A stretch of DNA of 64,000 nucleotides from Candidatus Woesearchaeota archaeon (GTDB lineage: Archaea > Nanobdellota > Nanobdellia > Woesearchaeales > GW2011-AR9): positions 1-64,000 of the forward strand of contig JABIJM010000020.1 in the NCBI GenBank assembly GCA_018655525.1, given 5' to 3'. The notes beneath the pieces are model-generated. The model saw only the letters and a list, made by a program, of their open reading frames with translations, had not been told where the DNA came from and ran no database searches. Shown here piece by piece: positions 17,784 through 28,006 of the stretch. A program made the position numbers and the translations under genes. How positions within the stretch are numbered: position 1 is the stretch's first letter; each line of letters begins with the position of its first letter.

Positions 17784-18467
17784 ATGAAAAAAATCATTAG
17801 TATATTACTCTCATTAGCACTTTCTGGATGTTATCCCGCAGGAATGTATTCATCCCATGAACCTCAAGAATGTAAGAATGTAAAATATGAAGAAGTCGTT
17901 CAAAACGCAAAGCATGCAAATTTTGGTTTGAAGTATCATATTACAACACTTGTTCCAGAAAATAATTTAGAAAAATGTACTTACCGATCTCCTGTCACAA
18001 AAGCAGTTATGATTAAAGATGGACTTGCTCGAAAGATTGAGATGATAGATGTAGGTGCTAAGGTTTCAAATTGGAAAAGGGATCATCATCCCGCTGGTAT
18101 AATTTATGATGATGAAATGGCCGCAGATTGTACATATAATCCTCATAGATATCGTGATTGGTTTTGTAAAGGCACCAATGGAAAAAATTACACCTTACCA
18201 AATAATAACAATAAAGTTACTGAAGGAGAACTAATTACGCTTGCAGTAAAAACAATTGATTGTTTGAAAGGTAAAGGAAGTAATGTAAAGATTGATTCAA
18301 ATGAAGATATAACAAGCTGTATACAAACACCAAAAGGCAAATTACCACGACATAATCCATTAATTCCATCTGATCCTGGATTTCGTAGAGGACAAGGTCA
18401 TTTCTATAAAAAGATGGATTATGGATTTTGTTATGATGCTCGTGTTCATTGTCGTTTTTCAAAATAG
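17784..18467 (+). CDS. Predicted lipoprotein, hypothetical
   Basis: MKKIISILLSLALSGCYPAG: signal peptide plus lipobox LSGC. Confidence 0.65.
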   Translation: MKKIISILLSLALSGCYPAGMYSSHEPQECKNVKYEEVVQNAKHANFGLKYHITTLVPENNLEKCTYRSPVTKAVMIKDGLARKIEMIDVGAKVSNWKRDHHPAGIIYDDEMAADCTYNPHRYRDWFCKGTNGKNYTLPNNNNKVTEGELITLAVKTIDCLKGKGSNVKIDSNEDITSCIQTPKGKLPRHNPLIPSDPGFRRGQGHFYKKMDYGFCYDARVHCRFSK

Positions 18468-18574
18468 TGATTATGGAATATACAGGTTTACCAAGAAACC
18501 ACTACAAATGGTTATTTCCACATGCTCAGGTATAACCCATAACTTTTATATAACCACTCTTATTCTAGTATAAA

Positions 18575-19915
18575 ATGGTCCTAGACAAGCTCGGAGATTC
18601 ATTAAAGAACACGTTAAATAAGATAACGAAATCAATGTTTGTAGATGAAAAGCTGATAAATGAGCTTGTGAAGGACATTCAACGTGCATTATTACAATCA
18701 GATACAAATGTTCAATTAGTATTCTCCTTAAGTAAAGCAATCAAAGAACGGGCTAAGGAAGATCCTCCTGCTGGTGTAACAAAACGTGAGCAGTTAGTGA
18801 AAGTTGTTTATGAAGAGTTAACAAATTTCTTAGGAAAGGAAGCGTATGAAATTAAAATTTCTAAAAAGCCTACGCAAATTATGTTGGTGGGATTATTTGG
18901 GTCTGGGAAAACAACAACTGCAGGGAAGTTAGCAAAGTATTACAAAAAACGTGGTTTAAAAATTGCAGTGATGCAAACGGATACATGGAGACCGGCAGCG
19001 TATGAACAGTTGCAACAAACTGCTGAAATGGTTGGTGTAGATTTTCTTGGAATAAAAGGAGAGAAGGATCCTGTCAATATTTATTTGTCATTTGAGAAAA
19101 AGTTAAATGATTATGATGTTGTAATTGTTGATACAGCAGGAAGAGATGCGTTATCAGAAGAATTAATTGAAGAATTGAATAAGTTACATGGGGCAGTACA
19201 AGCAGATGAGAAGTTGTTAGTTATTTCTGCAGATATTGGTCAAGCAGCACAGAAACAAGCACAGGCGTTTCATGATACATGCCATGTAACTGGTGTTGTA
19301 ATCACAAAATTAGAAGGAACTGCAAAAGGTGGTGGAGCATTATCAGCATGCGCAGTTACAGATGCAAAAATTGCATTTATTGGAGTTGGTGAAAAAGTTG
19401 ACGATTTAGAAGTATTCCATCCACAACGTTTTGTTGGACGTTTGTTAGGGATGGGTGACATTGAAACTTTATTAGAGAAAGCGAAAGAAGTCATCACTGA
19501 AGAATCTGCGAAAGATATGCAAGCAAAATTCATGAAAGGAAATTTCAATCTTGTTGACTTGTATGAACAAATGAAAGCCATGAAAAAAATGGGTTCATTT
19601 GGAAAAATTATGGAAATGATTCCTGGGATGGGTCAATTAAAGATGCCAAAAGATATGTTAAAAACTCAAGAAGGAAAGTTAGAGAAATGGAAATTCGCAA
19701 TGGATTCTATGACAAAGGAAGAGTTAGAAGAACCAGAAGTACTAGATGCTCAAAGAATTGATCGGATTGCATCTGGAAGCGGTTTGAAAATCCAAGAAAT
19801 AAGAGAATTATTAAAACAATATCGTCAAAGTAAGAAAATGATGAAGATGATGAAAGGTGAAGGCGATATTAATAAGATGATGAAGAAAATGAAGGGACGA
19901 GTTCCTGGTATGTAG
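18575..19915 (+). CDS. srp54: Signal recognition particle 54 kDa protein
   Basis: LVGLFGSGKTTTAGKLAKYYKKRGLKIAVMQTDTWRPAAYEQL...DTAGRD...TKLEGTAKGGGALSA...M-domain. Confidence 0.97.
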   Translation: MVLDKLGDSLKNTLNKITKSMFVDEKLINELVKDIQRALLQSDTNVQLVFSLSKAIKERAKEDPPAGVTKREQLVKVVYEELTNFLGKEAYEIKISKKPTQIMLVGLFGSGKTTTAGKLAKYYKKRGLKIAVMQTDTWRPAAYEQLQQTAEMVGVDFLGIKGEKDPVNIYLSFEKKLNDYDVVIVDTAGRDALSEELIEELNKLHGAVQADEKLLVISADIGQAAQKQAQAFHDTCHVTGVVITKLEGTAKGGGALSACAVTDAKIAFIGVGEKVDDLEVFHPQRFVGRLLGMGDIETLLEKAKEVITEESAKDMQAKFMKGNFNLVDLYEQMKAMKKMGSFGKIMEMIPGMGQLKMPKDMLKTQEGKLEKWKFAMDSMTKEELEEPEVLDAQRIDRIASGSGLKIQEIRELLKQYRQSKKMMKMMKGEGDINKMMKKMKGRVPGM

Positions 19916-20062
19916 TTAGTGTTTATGTAAGTCTTTTTCGGGTATGGGTTTTTCTTCTCTAAATCCACATTCTTTACAATATTTGATGGTATAATATCCA
20001 TCTGGGAACTTATGTTGACCTTCGTGTAATGTACGTTTGCAGTCTGGGCAGTGTGTTAGCAT
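19916..20062 (-). CDS. Small zinc-ribbon protein (48 aa)
   Basis: MLTHCPDCKRTLHEGQHKFPDGYYTIKYCKECGFREEKPIPEKDLHKH; CxxC...CxxC; not in the ORF track. Confidence 0.65.
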   Translation of the reverse strand: MLTHCPDCKRTLHEGQHKFPDGYYTIKYCKECGFREEKPIPEKDLHKH

Positions 20063-20133
20063 GTTCTTTAGTAAAATGATATAATATTTATAGGTTTAGG
20101 TATATTTATAAATTATGAGAGAATTCTTCTTAT

Positions 20134-21186
20134 GTGGCAGATACAATTGAGGGATTTCAGAATTTAATTGGAGAACTAAAAGAAAGCCTAAAATTTTTTG
20201 AAACTGAATCCGTAGATATGGAAACAAATTTACAAAAAATACCTGCTCTTGGAAAGTATTTAATTGAAGAAGAACATAGTGGAAGTACAATTAGAAAAAT
20301 CACAAAAGTTCTTAGAAATGTATATAGAATTGTTAAAAGAATCCAAAAAGCAAGAAAAGAATTTGAAAGTAGACTTGAAGATTTAAATATAAGTATAAAC
20401 AATTTTCTTCCAGGAAGATATAGAAAAAGGTTTGTTCAAAATTCTAAAAAAATGGAAATTATTTCTAATTTTATCCTAAAGTTTTATTCAAAAAGAGGAG
20501 CATTATGGAATAATAGAAAAGATGGAGGGTTATTGCTCACCAAATTAAAAAATTCACAAAGAGGAGGAATAAGACCGCTATTAGCTGTAATTGAATCTTA
20601 CAAAACCTTAATTCTTGATGTAGAAAAAGATTTAGAGAATATTCAATTTAATTTTAATATTGATAATGTTCTAAAAACTGTAGATGCACCAGTAGATCGA
20701 ACTGTAGTGATTATTGATGCGGATTTTGCATCCAATGCAGACCATTATAGAAAAATTAGAAGAAAAATAATTCGTTTAGTTAATAATGCAACATTAGAGA
20801 TCCCTAAAACTGTACTTAAAGAAATGATCAAAATTCCAAAAAATAGAAAAGCTGCTCTTGTCAGCAAAGATTTTCGTCGTCAATTACTTAAATCAGCAAA
20901 TCTTATTTCCATAAGAAAAAATTTAACTTATGAGGATACAATTATCAATTATTGGAAAAAAACACCAAAGGGAAGTTCAAATGAAAATAAAATCAGAGAA
21001 TTTAAAAGAGGAGGAGATATTAAAATCATGTTAAGAGCATTAGAATTAGATCCTATACCTGTTGTAATTCTTTCAAATGATAATGATATATATCAAACAA
21101 TTAGAGCCATGCAGAATGCCGGAATTGCAATACACATTTCAGTCCATGCATTTCAAGATGACGGGACAATTCTTAGAGTGGCATAA
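20134..21186 (+). CDS. Coiled-coil plus C-terminal PIN-like domain protein
   Basis: DRTVVIIDADFASNADHYRKI...EIPKTVLKEM...KRGGDIKIMLRALELDPIPVVILSNDNDIYQTI: PIN-like acidic pattern; GTG start. Confidence 0.55.
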   Translation: MADTIEGFQNLIGELKESLKFFETESVDMETNLQKIPALGKYLIEEEHSGSTIRKITKVLRNVYRIVKRIQKARKEFESRLEDLNISINNFLPGRYRKRFVQNSKKMEIISNFILKFYSKRGALWNNRKDGGLLLTKLKNSQRGGIRPLLAVIESYKTLILDVEKDLENIQFNFNIDNVLKTVDAPVDRTVVIIDADFASNADHYRKIRRKIIRLVNNATLEIPKTVLKEMIKIPKNRKAALVSKDFRRQLLKSANLISIRKNLTYEDTIINYWKKTPKGSSNENKIREFKRGGDIKIMLRALELDPIPVVILSNDNDIYQTIRAMQNAGIAIHISVHAFQDDGTILRVA

Positions 21187-21629
21187 TCTCCTTTAATAGA
21201 ATCAATTCTTTCTTTAAATGTTTGATATTTCTCACCTAAAACTTTTTCAAATTCTGCTAAAGAAGACCTGTGATAAGAAGCAGGAGTCATCATAAATTGA
21301 GAGTTATCTTCATCTTTATCAATTTGTATTAAATGATGATTTAGACTTGTTCTAACCATGACCATATTAACTTCGGAATCTTGACTCCATAAATAACGAG
21401 AAACTGCCCTTTCAAGAGGTCCACCCTTTTCATTTATTAAGGGAATAGAAGAATACATTAATTTATTGTTGTGTGGGTTTTTTTTTGACCCTACTGCAAC
21501 ATGAAATGGGCCTTCATTCATAAAGGCATTATTACGTGTGATAATATAATCTCCTTCTTTTACATCATTTAATTTTAATAGCTCATCAAATAAAATGATT
21601 CTTGAATCAATTGTAGTTGTTGTACCCAT
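21153..21629 (-). CDS. Hypothetical protein
   Basis: 158-aa ORF, overlaps the 3' end of the convergent neighbour. Confidence 0.55.
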   Translation of the reverse strand: MGTTTTIDSRIILFDELLKLNDVKEGDYIITRNNAFMNEGPFHVAVGSKKNPHNNKLMYSSIPLINEKGGPLERAVSRYLWSQDSEVNMVMVRTSLNHHLIQIDKDEDNSQFMMTPASYHRSSLAEFEKVLGEKYQTFKERIDSIKGDYATLRIVPSS

Positions 21630-21683
21630 ATCATCATTTTCAGAATATCTTTTATAAAGATTTCGTCTCTTTTGAGTAAATAA

Positions 21684-22283
21684 TCAAAACTCAATGATTT
21701 TTCCAGTCTTTCCAACATTGATAACTTTTGTTGATCCAATAAGTTCTTCTATACCGTGAGTTTCATGAATGTGACCACAAATGTGGACATCTGGTTTGAA
21801 TTCTTCAATTGCTTTTCTTACTCCGCTTGATCCCCAACCTGGAATTTTCATGGAGATAATTGAATCATTTGGTTGAACATGTGTAACCATAAGTTTCTTT
21901 TTACAGTCTTTAATTGAGTTGTGAGATTGTTTGAGTGTTTGAAAAAATTGTTCTTCATTTAAAGTGTGTAAACCTACATCTCCATAACCACACCCAAATA
22001 TGCCCACATCACCAAATTTTAGGCTGTATCCATGAAGATTTTTAACTTGATATGCATCAACCATTGCATTGATTTCAGCCATCCCTTCATGATTTCCTGG
22101 GACTACGGCAACTTCTAATCCCATTTTTTTGAATGGTCCAATCATACCTTCCTTGAATTGGTCTTCATCAAAGATATCACCTGCAAGAATTACAAGATCA
22201 ACTTTTTCATCTGCACCTTTTTGAGCCATTTTTTGCATAAAGTGGCGATCGTTATGTACGTCTGAGATTGCAAGTATTTTCAT
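21684..22283 (-). CDS. Metallophosphoesterase (calcineurin-like)
   Basis: MKILAISDVHNDR...LVILAGDIFDE...VVPGNHEGM...THVQP...ICGHIHE. Confidence 0.93.
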   Translation of the reverse strand: MKILAISDVHNDRHFMQKMAQKGADEKVDLVILAGDIFDEDQFKEGMIGPFKKMGLEVAVVPGNHEGMAEINAMVDAYQVKNLHGYSLKFGDVGIFGCGYGDVGLHTLNEEQFFQTLKQSHNSIKDCKKKLMVTHVQPNDSIISMKIPGWGSSGVRKAIEEFKPDVHICGHIHETHGIEELIGSTKVINVGKTGKIIEF

Positions 22284-22384
22284 GTGATGTTAAGGATAGG
22301 ATGACTTTATAAACTTTTTGGATTGGTTACTCCAGAGTAGTTATTTTAAAAAGATTTATAAAGGATCATAAAAATAACACTTAT

Positions 22385-22948
22385 ATGAAAATAAATAAAA
22401 TTATAGGATATGTAGTAGCTGGATTAGCAGCATTAACTATTTCAAGTTGCGAAAGGGAATATACCCCAGCAAATCCAGTAGTACATGGAAATGTTGTTAC
22501 CCATGAAGATTCAAATGGAGGAATCGCAATATATCAATTTCATACTCGGAGAGATGAAGAAATCAAAGGTGCGACATTTATTAAACAATTCAAAAATGAT
22601 CGTTTCGGTCAAAAAACTTTAGCAGGTCACTATCAAGATTTAAACAAGAACGGAAAAGTTGACGAGGGAGATTTTTGCTTTGTATCCCAAGGAGAAAATT
22701 GTCAAACACCTCTTGAAGATCGTTTTGTATGTTCTACACATATTCTTAGAACAGTTCATACAGATCATCCTATGAAATACGATGCATCAAACCAATCAGA
22801 AGGTCTTACCGAAGATGGGACATATAAAACGTATACCACAGCAGGAATGTGGCATTTGCGAAATGGAGTAAGAACGCCTCATCAATCTATTGAACAAGCA
22901 AAAGATTGTATTAAAGAATGTCCTTCTAATTTATTAGAAAAACTTTAA
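22385..22948 (+). CDS. Predicted lipoprotein with EF-hand-like loop
   Basis: VAGLAALTISSCEREY lipobox; DLNKNGKVDEGDF EF-hand loop. Confidence 0.6.
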   Translation: MKINKIIGYVVAGLAALTISSCEREYTPANPVVHGNVVTHEDSNGGIAIYQFHTRRDEEIKGATFIKQFKNDRFGQKTLAGHYQDLNKNGKVDEGDFCFVSQGENCQTPLEDRFVCSTHILRTVHTDHPMKYDASNQSEGLTEDGTYKTYTTAGMWHLRNGVRTPHQSIEQAKDCIKECPSNLLEKL

Positions 22949-22963
22949 ACTAATTTTAAAAAA

Positions 22964-24280
22964 ATGACATACAAAAATATAATTAAACATGCAATTGTAA
23001 GAACTGCAATTGGACTAACAGCCCTCTTAGGGGGATGTGATAAGGATAATGATATACCAGACGTACCTATTCCAACAATTCCTGCAGAACCTATAGAATC
23101 TCTTAAGGTTATTGGACCTATTCCTCCAAAAACATCTAAGAAATTACCAATTAAAGACAATTGTGAAGCATTAGATGTAATGATTATGTTTGATAACACT
23201 AGTTCAATGGGACCATATATTAATCAAGCTAAACAAAAAGGAATGGAAGCTCTAAACACCATACGTTCAACTTATCCAGATTCACGAATTGCAATTTCAA
23301 CAGTAGCCGATTTCGGGCATGGAGATATACCCTACGAATTAAAAACAGGATTTACCACAGACACTTCAATAGTTGGACAAGCAATTAATTCAATTAAGTT
23401 ATGTGGTGGTGGAGATGATCCTGAAGCATATTCTCATGCTATACAAAAGGCTTCAAAAGAAAAATGGAGACCAGACGCATATCGTCTTGTGATTCTTGTA
23501 GCAGATTCAGTTGCTCATGATAAAAATAAATTAAAGGCAAATGTTAAAAATTCAAATGAAACACTTGCCGTACTTACTGCAAATGAAGTGAATATCTCTT
23601 ATTGGAAAAGTGTAACACCATTTACTCTTCCTTTAGCATCTCATAAAAATTTAAATTCCTTATTATTACGTTCAATTATGATTTCATGTGGAGATTATCC
23701 AAAAATAGAATATGATACCGCTAAATGGGATCTAGATTCTGAAGATAAAAAAGAACTTGATGGGTTAGTAAAAATGCTTAAAAATAAAAAAAATATTGGC
23801 ATCCAAGTTGACGGCCATACAGATTCTGTAGGTGCAAATTTCAGAAATGATATCCTTGGAATTAGGAGAGCAAAAGGAGTCGCAGCATACCTGAATTCTA
23901 AAGGAATTAAAACTGCTGCTGCAAGTTATGGAGAAGTAAAACCTCTTTGTACTACTGAAACAGAAGATTGTAAACAACTTAATAGAAGGTCACATTTATA
24001 TCCAGTACTTCTATCACCAAAATCATCTAAATTTCCTTCAAAAATGGGAAACTTTTATTTAGCAAAAATTGATGGAGATACCGCAACATATTCATTCATT
24101 CCTACTTCTAGTAAACATTTTGGTTCTGTAATAGGGAATATGTTCAATAAAAAAGATCAAGCAAATGTATTCCATACTGTAGGACATCGTAATATTTCAT
24201 TAGATGCAGATGGAAATAACTCTGCTGGAGACCATATCCGTAAGTTTGAACCAGTATATTTGAAAGCTCGTTCAAATTAA
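22964..24280 (+). CDS. Predicted lipoprotein: vWA domain plus OmpA-like C-terminal domain
   Basis: LTALLGGCDKDN lipobox; VMIMFDNTSSMG MIDAS-like; IQVDGHTDSVGANFRNDILGIRRAKGVAAYLNSKGI...LNRR OmpA-like signature. Confidence 0.75.
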   Translation: MTYKNIIKHAIVRTAIGLTALLGGCDKDNDIPDVPIPTIPAEPIESLKVIGPIPPKTSKKLPIKDNCEALDVMIMFDNTSSMGPYINQAKQKGMEALNTIRSTYPDSRIAISTVADFGHGDIPYELKTGFTTDTSIVGQAINSIKLCGGGDDPEAYSHAIQKASKEKWRPDAYRLVILVADSVAHDKNKLKANVKNSNETLAVLTANEVNISYWKSVTPFTLPLASHKNLNSLLLRSIMISCGDYPKIEYDTAKWDLDSEDKKELDGLVKMLKNKKNIGIQVDGHTDSVGANFRNDILGIRRAKGVAAYLNSKGIKTAAASYGEVKPLCTTETEDCKQLNRRSHLYPVLLSPKSSKFPSKMGNFYLAKIDGDTATYSFIPTSSKHFGSVIGNMFNKKDQANVFHTVGHRNISLDADGNNSAGDHIRKFEPVYLKARSN

Positions 24281-24292
24281 TTTTAGTAAAAT

Positions 24293-25210
24293 TTACCGAT
24301 TCATAAATCCAAGAAATTTCAAAGGATTTACCACTCTTCCTTTGTAATAAATATGTAAATGTAAATGAGGGTTTGTTTTGTAAGGATTTGCTGTTAATCC
24401 TGATAATCCTAATTTGGTATTGTAATTTACTTGTTGTCCTACTTTGACATTAACTCTGCTCATATGTAAATAGAGATGTACATAATCTCCAGATTTAACC
24501 TTCACTGCTTTTCCATTCCATTTCATCCACCAGCCAGTTTTAATTACAACTCCAGGAAGAATGGGATATAAAGGCGTACCAACTTTTGCATAAAAATCAT
24601 GACCTTTGTGCCTTCTACTACCTCTATTAGCACCATACAAATCAAACCGACAAGTATAATGTTGACCATTTTTCTGACTATAATTTTGTGGACTTTCTTG
24701 AGAACACCTATGAAGAACAGGTAATTTTTTTCCACCAAATGGACTTTGAAAACCTTTATTCTTGAAATTAGTAGTATTTGTTTTTTTCTTATTATCTACA
24801 ACTTTTGTAATTTTACGTTTTAGAATTACTTTAGGAATCATAATTTTCTGTCCATTCCTTACTAAAGATGGTTTTTTTAAACCATTAAATTTTGCAAGTT
24901 TTTGATAAGCTTCATTAATATCAGTTACACCATAAAACCTCAAAAGTGTTGAGATATCACAATAATGTTGTACTATTGCACCAAGATTTCGTCTGTGGGA
25001 TTCACTTGATTTTACAATTACAATTATAACATCTTCATTTTTTGCAAGTAATTCAAAGGGAAAACTTGCCAAAGTAGCACTCAATCCAGAAAGACCAACT
25101 AATTTAAGAAATCCTCTTCGACTCAGTTCTTTCGTAGCATCTACATCTGGAAGTTCAGATCCATGATATTTACCTCTTGGAAGGAACTTTTTTAGAAACT
25201 CAAAAACCAT
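24293..25210 (-). CDS. Tat-exported LysM-like plus M23-family metallopeptidase
   Basis: SRRGFLKLVGLSGLSATLAS Tat signal; SLVRNGQKIMIPK LysM-like; RRHKGHDFYAKVGTPLYPILPGVV...TNPHLHLHIY M23 motifs. Confidence 0.82.
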   Translation of the reverse strand: MVFEFLKKFLPRGKYHGSELPDVDATKELSRRGFLKLVGLSGLSATLASFPFELLAKNEDVIIVIVKSSESHRRNLGAIVQHYCDISTLLRFYGVTDINEAYQKLAKFNGLKKPSLVRNGQKIMIPKVILKRKITKVVDNKKKTNTTNFKNKGFQSPFGGKKLPVLHRCSQESPQNYSQKNGQHYTCRFDLYGANRGSRRHKGHDFYAKVGTPLYPILPGVVIKTGWWMKWNGKAVKVKSGDYVHLYLHMSRVNVKVGQQVNYNTKLGLSGLTANPYKTNPHLHLHIYYKGRVVNPLKFLGFMNR

Positions 25211-25308
25211 ATATTGATTACCTCGGTTCCACTTATAATTGTTTGTTGTCCCTTTGGAGTGAATAAAAAAGAAAGATTTATAAAGGATGAAAGGTATAAA
25301 ACAATAAA

Positions 25309-26742
25309 ATGTTAGAAAAATTGGTGAGTGATGAACGACATGAAAGTTTAGCTAGATATCACCCTTCTTCAGAAGAAGTATTTACAAATAATGACAGTTT
25401 TGATTATATAAAAAATGAAGTTCTAAATAGTGATAATCAAAAAGGTTGGAAAAAGGCTGGATTAAAAGGATTAAATGGAGCAGCTCATGCAACATATGGA
25501 TTACTTGAAGGAGTTTCACGTGTAACTGAAAGTGGGTTACGATTAGCAGGAAAAGCAGTTGAATATCTTGGAAGAAATGCAGATGATAAACTCCAAGCAA
25601 TTCAAACAGATCAATATGATGATGAGATCAATTGGCCAAAATCAATTTCACAAAATATTAGAAGTTTATATGGAAGTTTAAAAGAGGGTTTTCTTAGCGT
25701 AACTTCAACAAAAGTAAGAAACAATTTAATGGTAGGATTAGCATTGGGGATTGGACTTTATAGTGGATCTAAAATGTTACCAAATATTGAATTTTCAGGA
25801 GATGAAGATAAAATTGCAGTAGTAACTCCAGAATCATCTTTGCCTAAAACTCCAAAACCATATCCTCTTAGCCCATCTTCACCTCATAAACCTGACCCAT
25901 ATAGTACAAGTCACGGTGTTATCAGTGTAGATGAACTTGTAAAAACTTATGGAAAAGATGACGTTAGATTTGCACAAGAGACAATTAAAAGAGGAGCAAA
26001 ATTAAGAGAGCAAAACAAAACTCGTTGTCAAAGTCCTAAAGACATTTCTAATAAATGTAAAACTTTACGAGGATTACAAGCAAAATATCCAGGAAATTAT
26101 ACTGCTCATTTATTTGGTTTTTTTGATGATAACAGAGAGGTTGCAAACATCACGATGTTACGGGATGCTTACCAAAATGTAATGAAAGAAGCAAATAAAA
26201 AAGGCGTAGAATTACCATTTCATTTCGTTGCTTCAACATTAGCAAAAGAAGGTCATAGCTTAGATGTTGATAATTATAAAAGTAGCAGTACTAATGGATT
26301 TGCACAGTATGGGTTAGATACATTCGGAGATAATTATCAAACTTCAAAGAGTTTACGAACATTATTACCTAAGGGTTTTAATAAGAAATTTACGGCCCAT
26401 GCAGCAACCAATGAACTCGGTCAAGTAGTAAAAACAGCAAATTTCAATTCAAAATCTGATGCATTTCATGCATTTGTTGCAGAATTAGCATGGCGACAAA
26501 TGAACTTTACAAAAAAAGCAAAGTGTGATAGTATGCCTGAAGATCAGAAGCTGTTCTTAACTTATGAATTATACAACTGTGGACAAAATTCACTTAATAA
26601 AAAATTAAGAGCAAAGAATACGTGTAAAACTTTAGAAAAACATTTCAAAGATAAATCATTAAATAAATGTCAAGGAAATGCGCATGTTGCATTAAAAAGC
26701 GCATTATGGTTAGATCAAATGAAAGCGTTTCCAGAATCTTAA
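25309..26742 (+). CDS. Membrane-anchored lysozyme/transglycosylase-like protein
   Basis: TM segment NNLMVGLALGIGLYSG; C-terminal HFVASTLAKEGHSLDVDNYKSSSTNGFAQYGLDTFG resembles a lysozyme-fold catalytic Glu region. Confidence 0.5.
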   Translation: MLEKLVSDERHESLARYHPSSEEVFTNNDSFDYIKNEVLNSDNQKGWKKAGLKGLNGAAHATYGLLEGVSRVTESGLRLAGKAVEYLGRNADDKLQAIQTDQYDDEINWPKSISQNIRSLYGSLKEGFLSVTSTKVRNNLMVGLALGIGLYSGSKMLPNIEFSGDEDKIAVVTPESSLPKTPKPYPLSPSSPHKPDPYSTSHGVISVDELVKTYGKDDVRFAQETIKRGAKLREQNKTRCQSPKDISNKCKTLRGLQAKYPGNYTAHLFGFFDDNREVANITMLRDAYQNVMKEANKKGVELPFHFVASTLAKEGHSLDVDNYKSSSTNGFAQYGLDTFGDNYQTSKSLRTLLPKGFNKKFTAHAATNELGQVVKTANFNSKSDAFHAFVAELAWRQMNFTKKAKCDSMPEDQKLFLTYELYNCGQNSLNKKLRAKNTCKTLEKHFKDKSLNKCQGNAHVALKSALWLDQMKAFPES

Positions 26743-27299
26743 CGTCCTTTCAGCTTCAAATCAAGCACTAAATCTTCTAATTTTCTAAGATCATACTTCA
26801 CAGAATCTACTTTACGCCTGATATCATTATTTCTGAAGTCAAATTTAAGTAATTCTCCATAAATTGCGTCTACTTCGTTTTTAATCTTCTTGACAGCTTC
26901 TACTTTGCCTTTTCCAGCTAAATAGACGGCTTTTCGTACAAGTTCACCAGGAAGGTCTGCTAAACCTAGAACGTAGTGTTCTGGGTGTACATTAAGCTCA
27001 ATAAGCTTCCCTTTCTTGACAAAATTGTAGTATAAGACTCCTTCTGCATATTCTTGGATTGCGACTTTATAACTGCCTTCAAATGCTAGTTTTGCGTTCT
27101 TTTTAGCTATCTGGTTAAGTTTCTTCTTTTCTTGTTCTATTTGTTTAAGAAGCTTAGAAGCTTGAGGCAGATCGTCTCTATGAACTGCATATATGAGTAA
27201 TTTGCTTAATTTAAGGACAACTCTGCCTTGTTTGATCAAAAGTTCTCTATCTGAGTCATATTTTTTGAATTCTTGCTGTAATTTTGTGAAATTTACCAT
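26739..27299 (-). CDS. Translin-family (haxtranslin-like) protein
   Basis: SRELLIKQGRVVLKLSKLLIYAVHR...LAFEGSYKVAIQEYAEGVLYYNFV...LGLADLPGELVRKAV. Confidence 0.8.
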   Translation of the reverse strand: MVNFTKLQQEFKKYDSDRELLIKQGRVVLKLSKLLIYAVHRDDLPQASKLLKQIEQEKKKLNQIAKKNAKLAFEGSYKVAIQEYAEGVLYYNFVKKGKLIELNVHPEHYVLGLADLPGELVRKAVYLAGKGKVEAVKKIKNEVDAIYGELLKFDFRNNDIRRKVDSVKYDLRKLEDLVLDLKLKGR

Positions 27300-27413
27300 A
27301 GATCTATAATATTGGAGTTTCTTTATATAATTAACTTAAATTTTGTCTATATTCCTATTTAACCACAACCTTTATAAAACAAGTCTCTTCTCACAACTAT
27401 ATTAATTGAGGTA

Positions 27414-27647
27414 ATGTTAAAAATGGAACAATCACGACCGTTAGATATGCTTAACCGAGCACGGAATAATACCGTTCTCGTAGATTTAAAAAATGGCTTA
27501 CGATACGTAGGTAAATTACAAGCGTTTGATATTCACATCAATGTCGTTCTTGAAGAAGCAGAAGAACATAAAGATGGCGAACTAAAAAGAAAGTTAGGAA
27601 ATGTATTTATTAGAGGAGATACAATCATAACAATTTCTCCAGCTTAA
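27414..27647 (+). CDS. Sm-like (Lsm) RNA-binding protein
   Basis: RPLDMLNRARNNTVLVDLKNGLRYVGKLQAFDIHINVVLEEAEE...GNVFIRGDTIITI. Confidence 0.95.
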   Translation: MLKMEQSRPLDMLNRARNNTVLVDLKNGLRYVGKLQAFDIHINVVLEEAEEHKDGELKRKLGNVFIRGDTIITISPA

Positions 27648-27658
27648 GGTAAAATAAA

Positions 27659-27826
27659 ATGGTAAAAGGAACAGCAAGTATGGGTAAAAGAAGTGGGAAG
27701 AAAACTCACATCCCGTGTAAACGATGTGGCGGTTTCTCTTATCACGTTCAAAAGAAGAAATGTGCTTCTTGCGGATTTGGTGCAACTAAAACCAAACGTA
27801 AGTATGGCTGGAACAAGAAAAAGTGA
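27659..27826 (+). CDS. rpl37e: 50S ribosomal protein L37e
   Basis: [55 protein letters not shown]; below the ORF-track cutoff. Confidence 0.93.
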   Translation: MVKGTASMGKRSGKKTHIPCKRCGGFSYHVQKKKCASCGFGATKTKRKYGWNKKK

Positions 27827-28006
27827 ACTCACTTTTTCTGGTCAGAAAATTCTTAATTTTCTTGAACAAGAAAAATACAAAGTAATTCTTTTTTATTATT
27901 AATTATAATCTGATATTATTTTTAGGTTGAATTTTTTATAGTTTTTTAGTAGTATTTTTTCTATTCGGTCAAAAAACGAAGATTAGTTTATCCAATAAAA
28001 AAGAAA

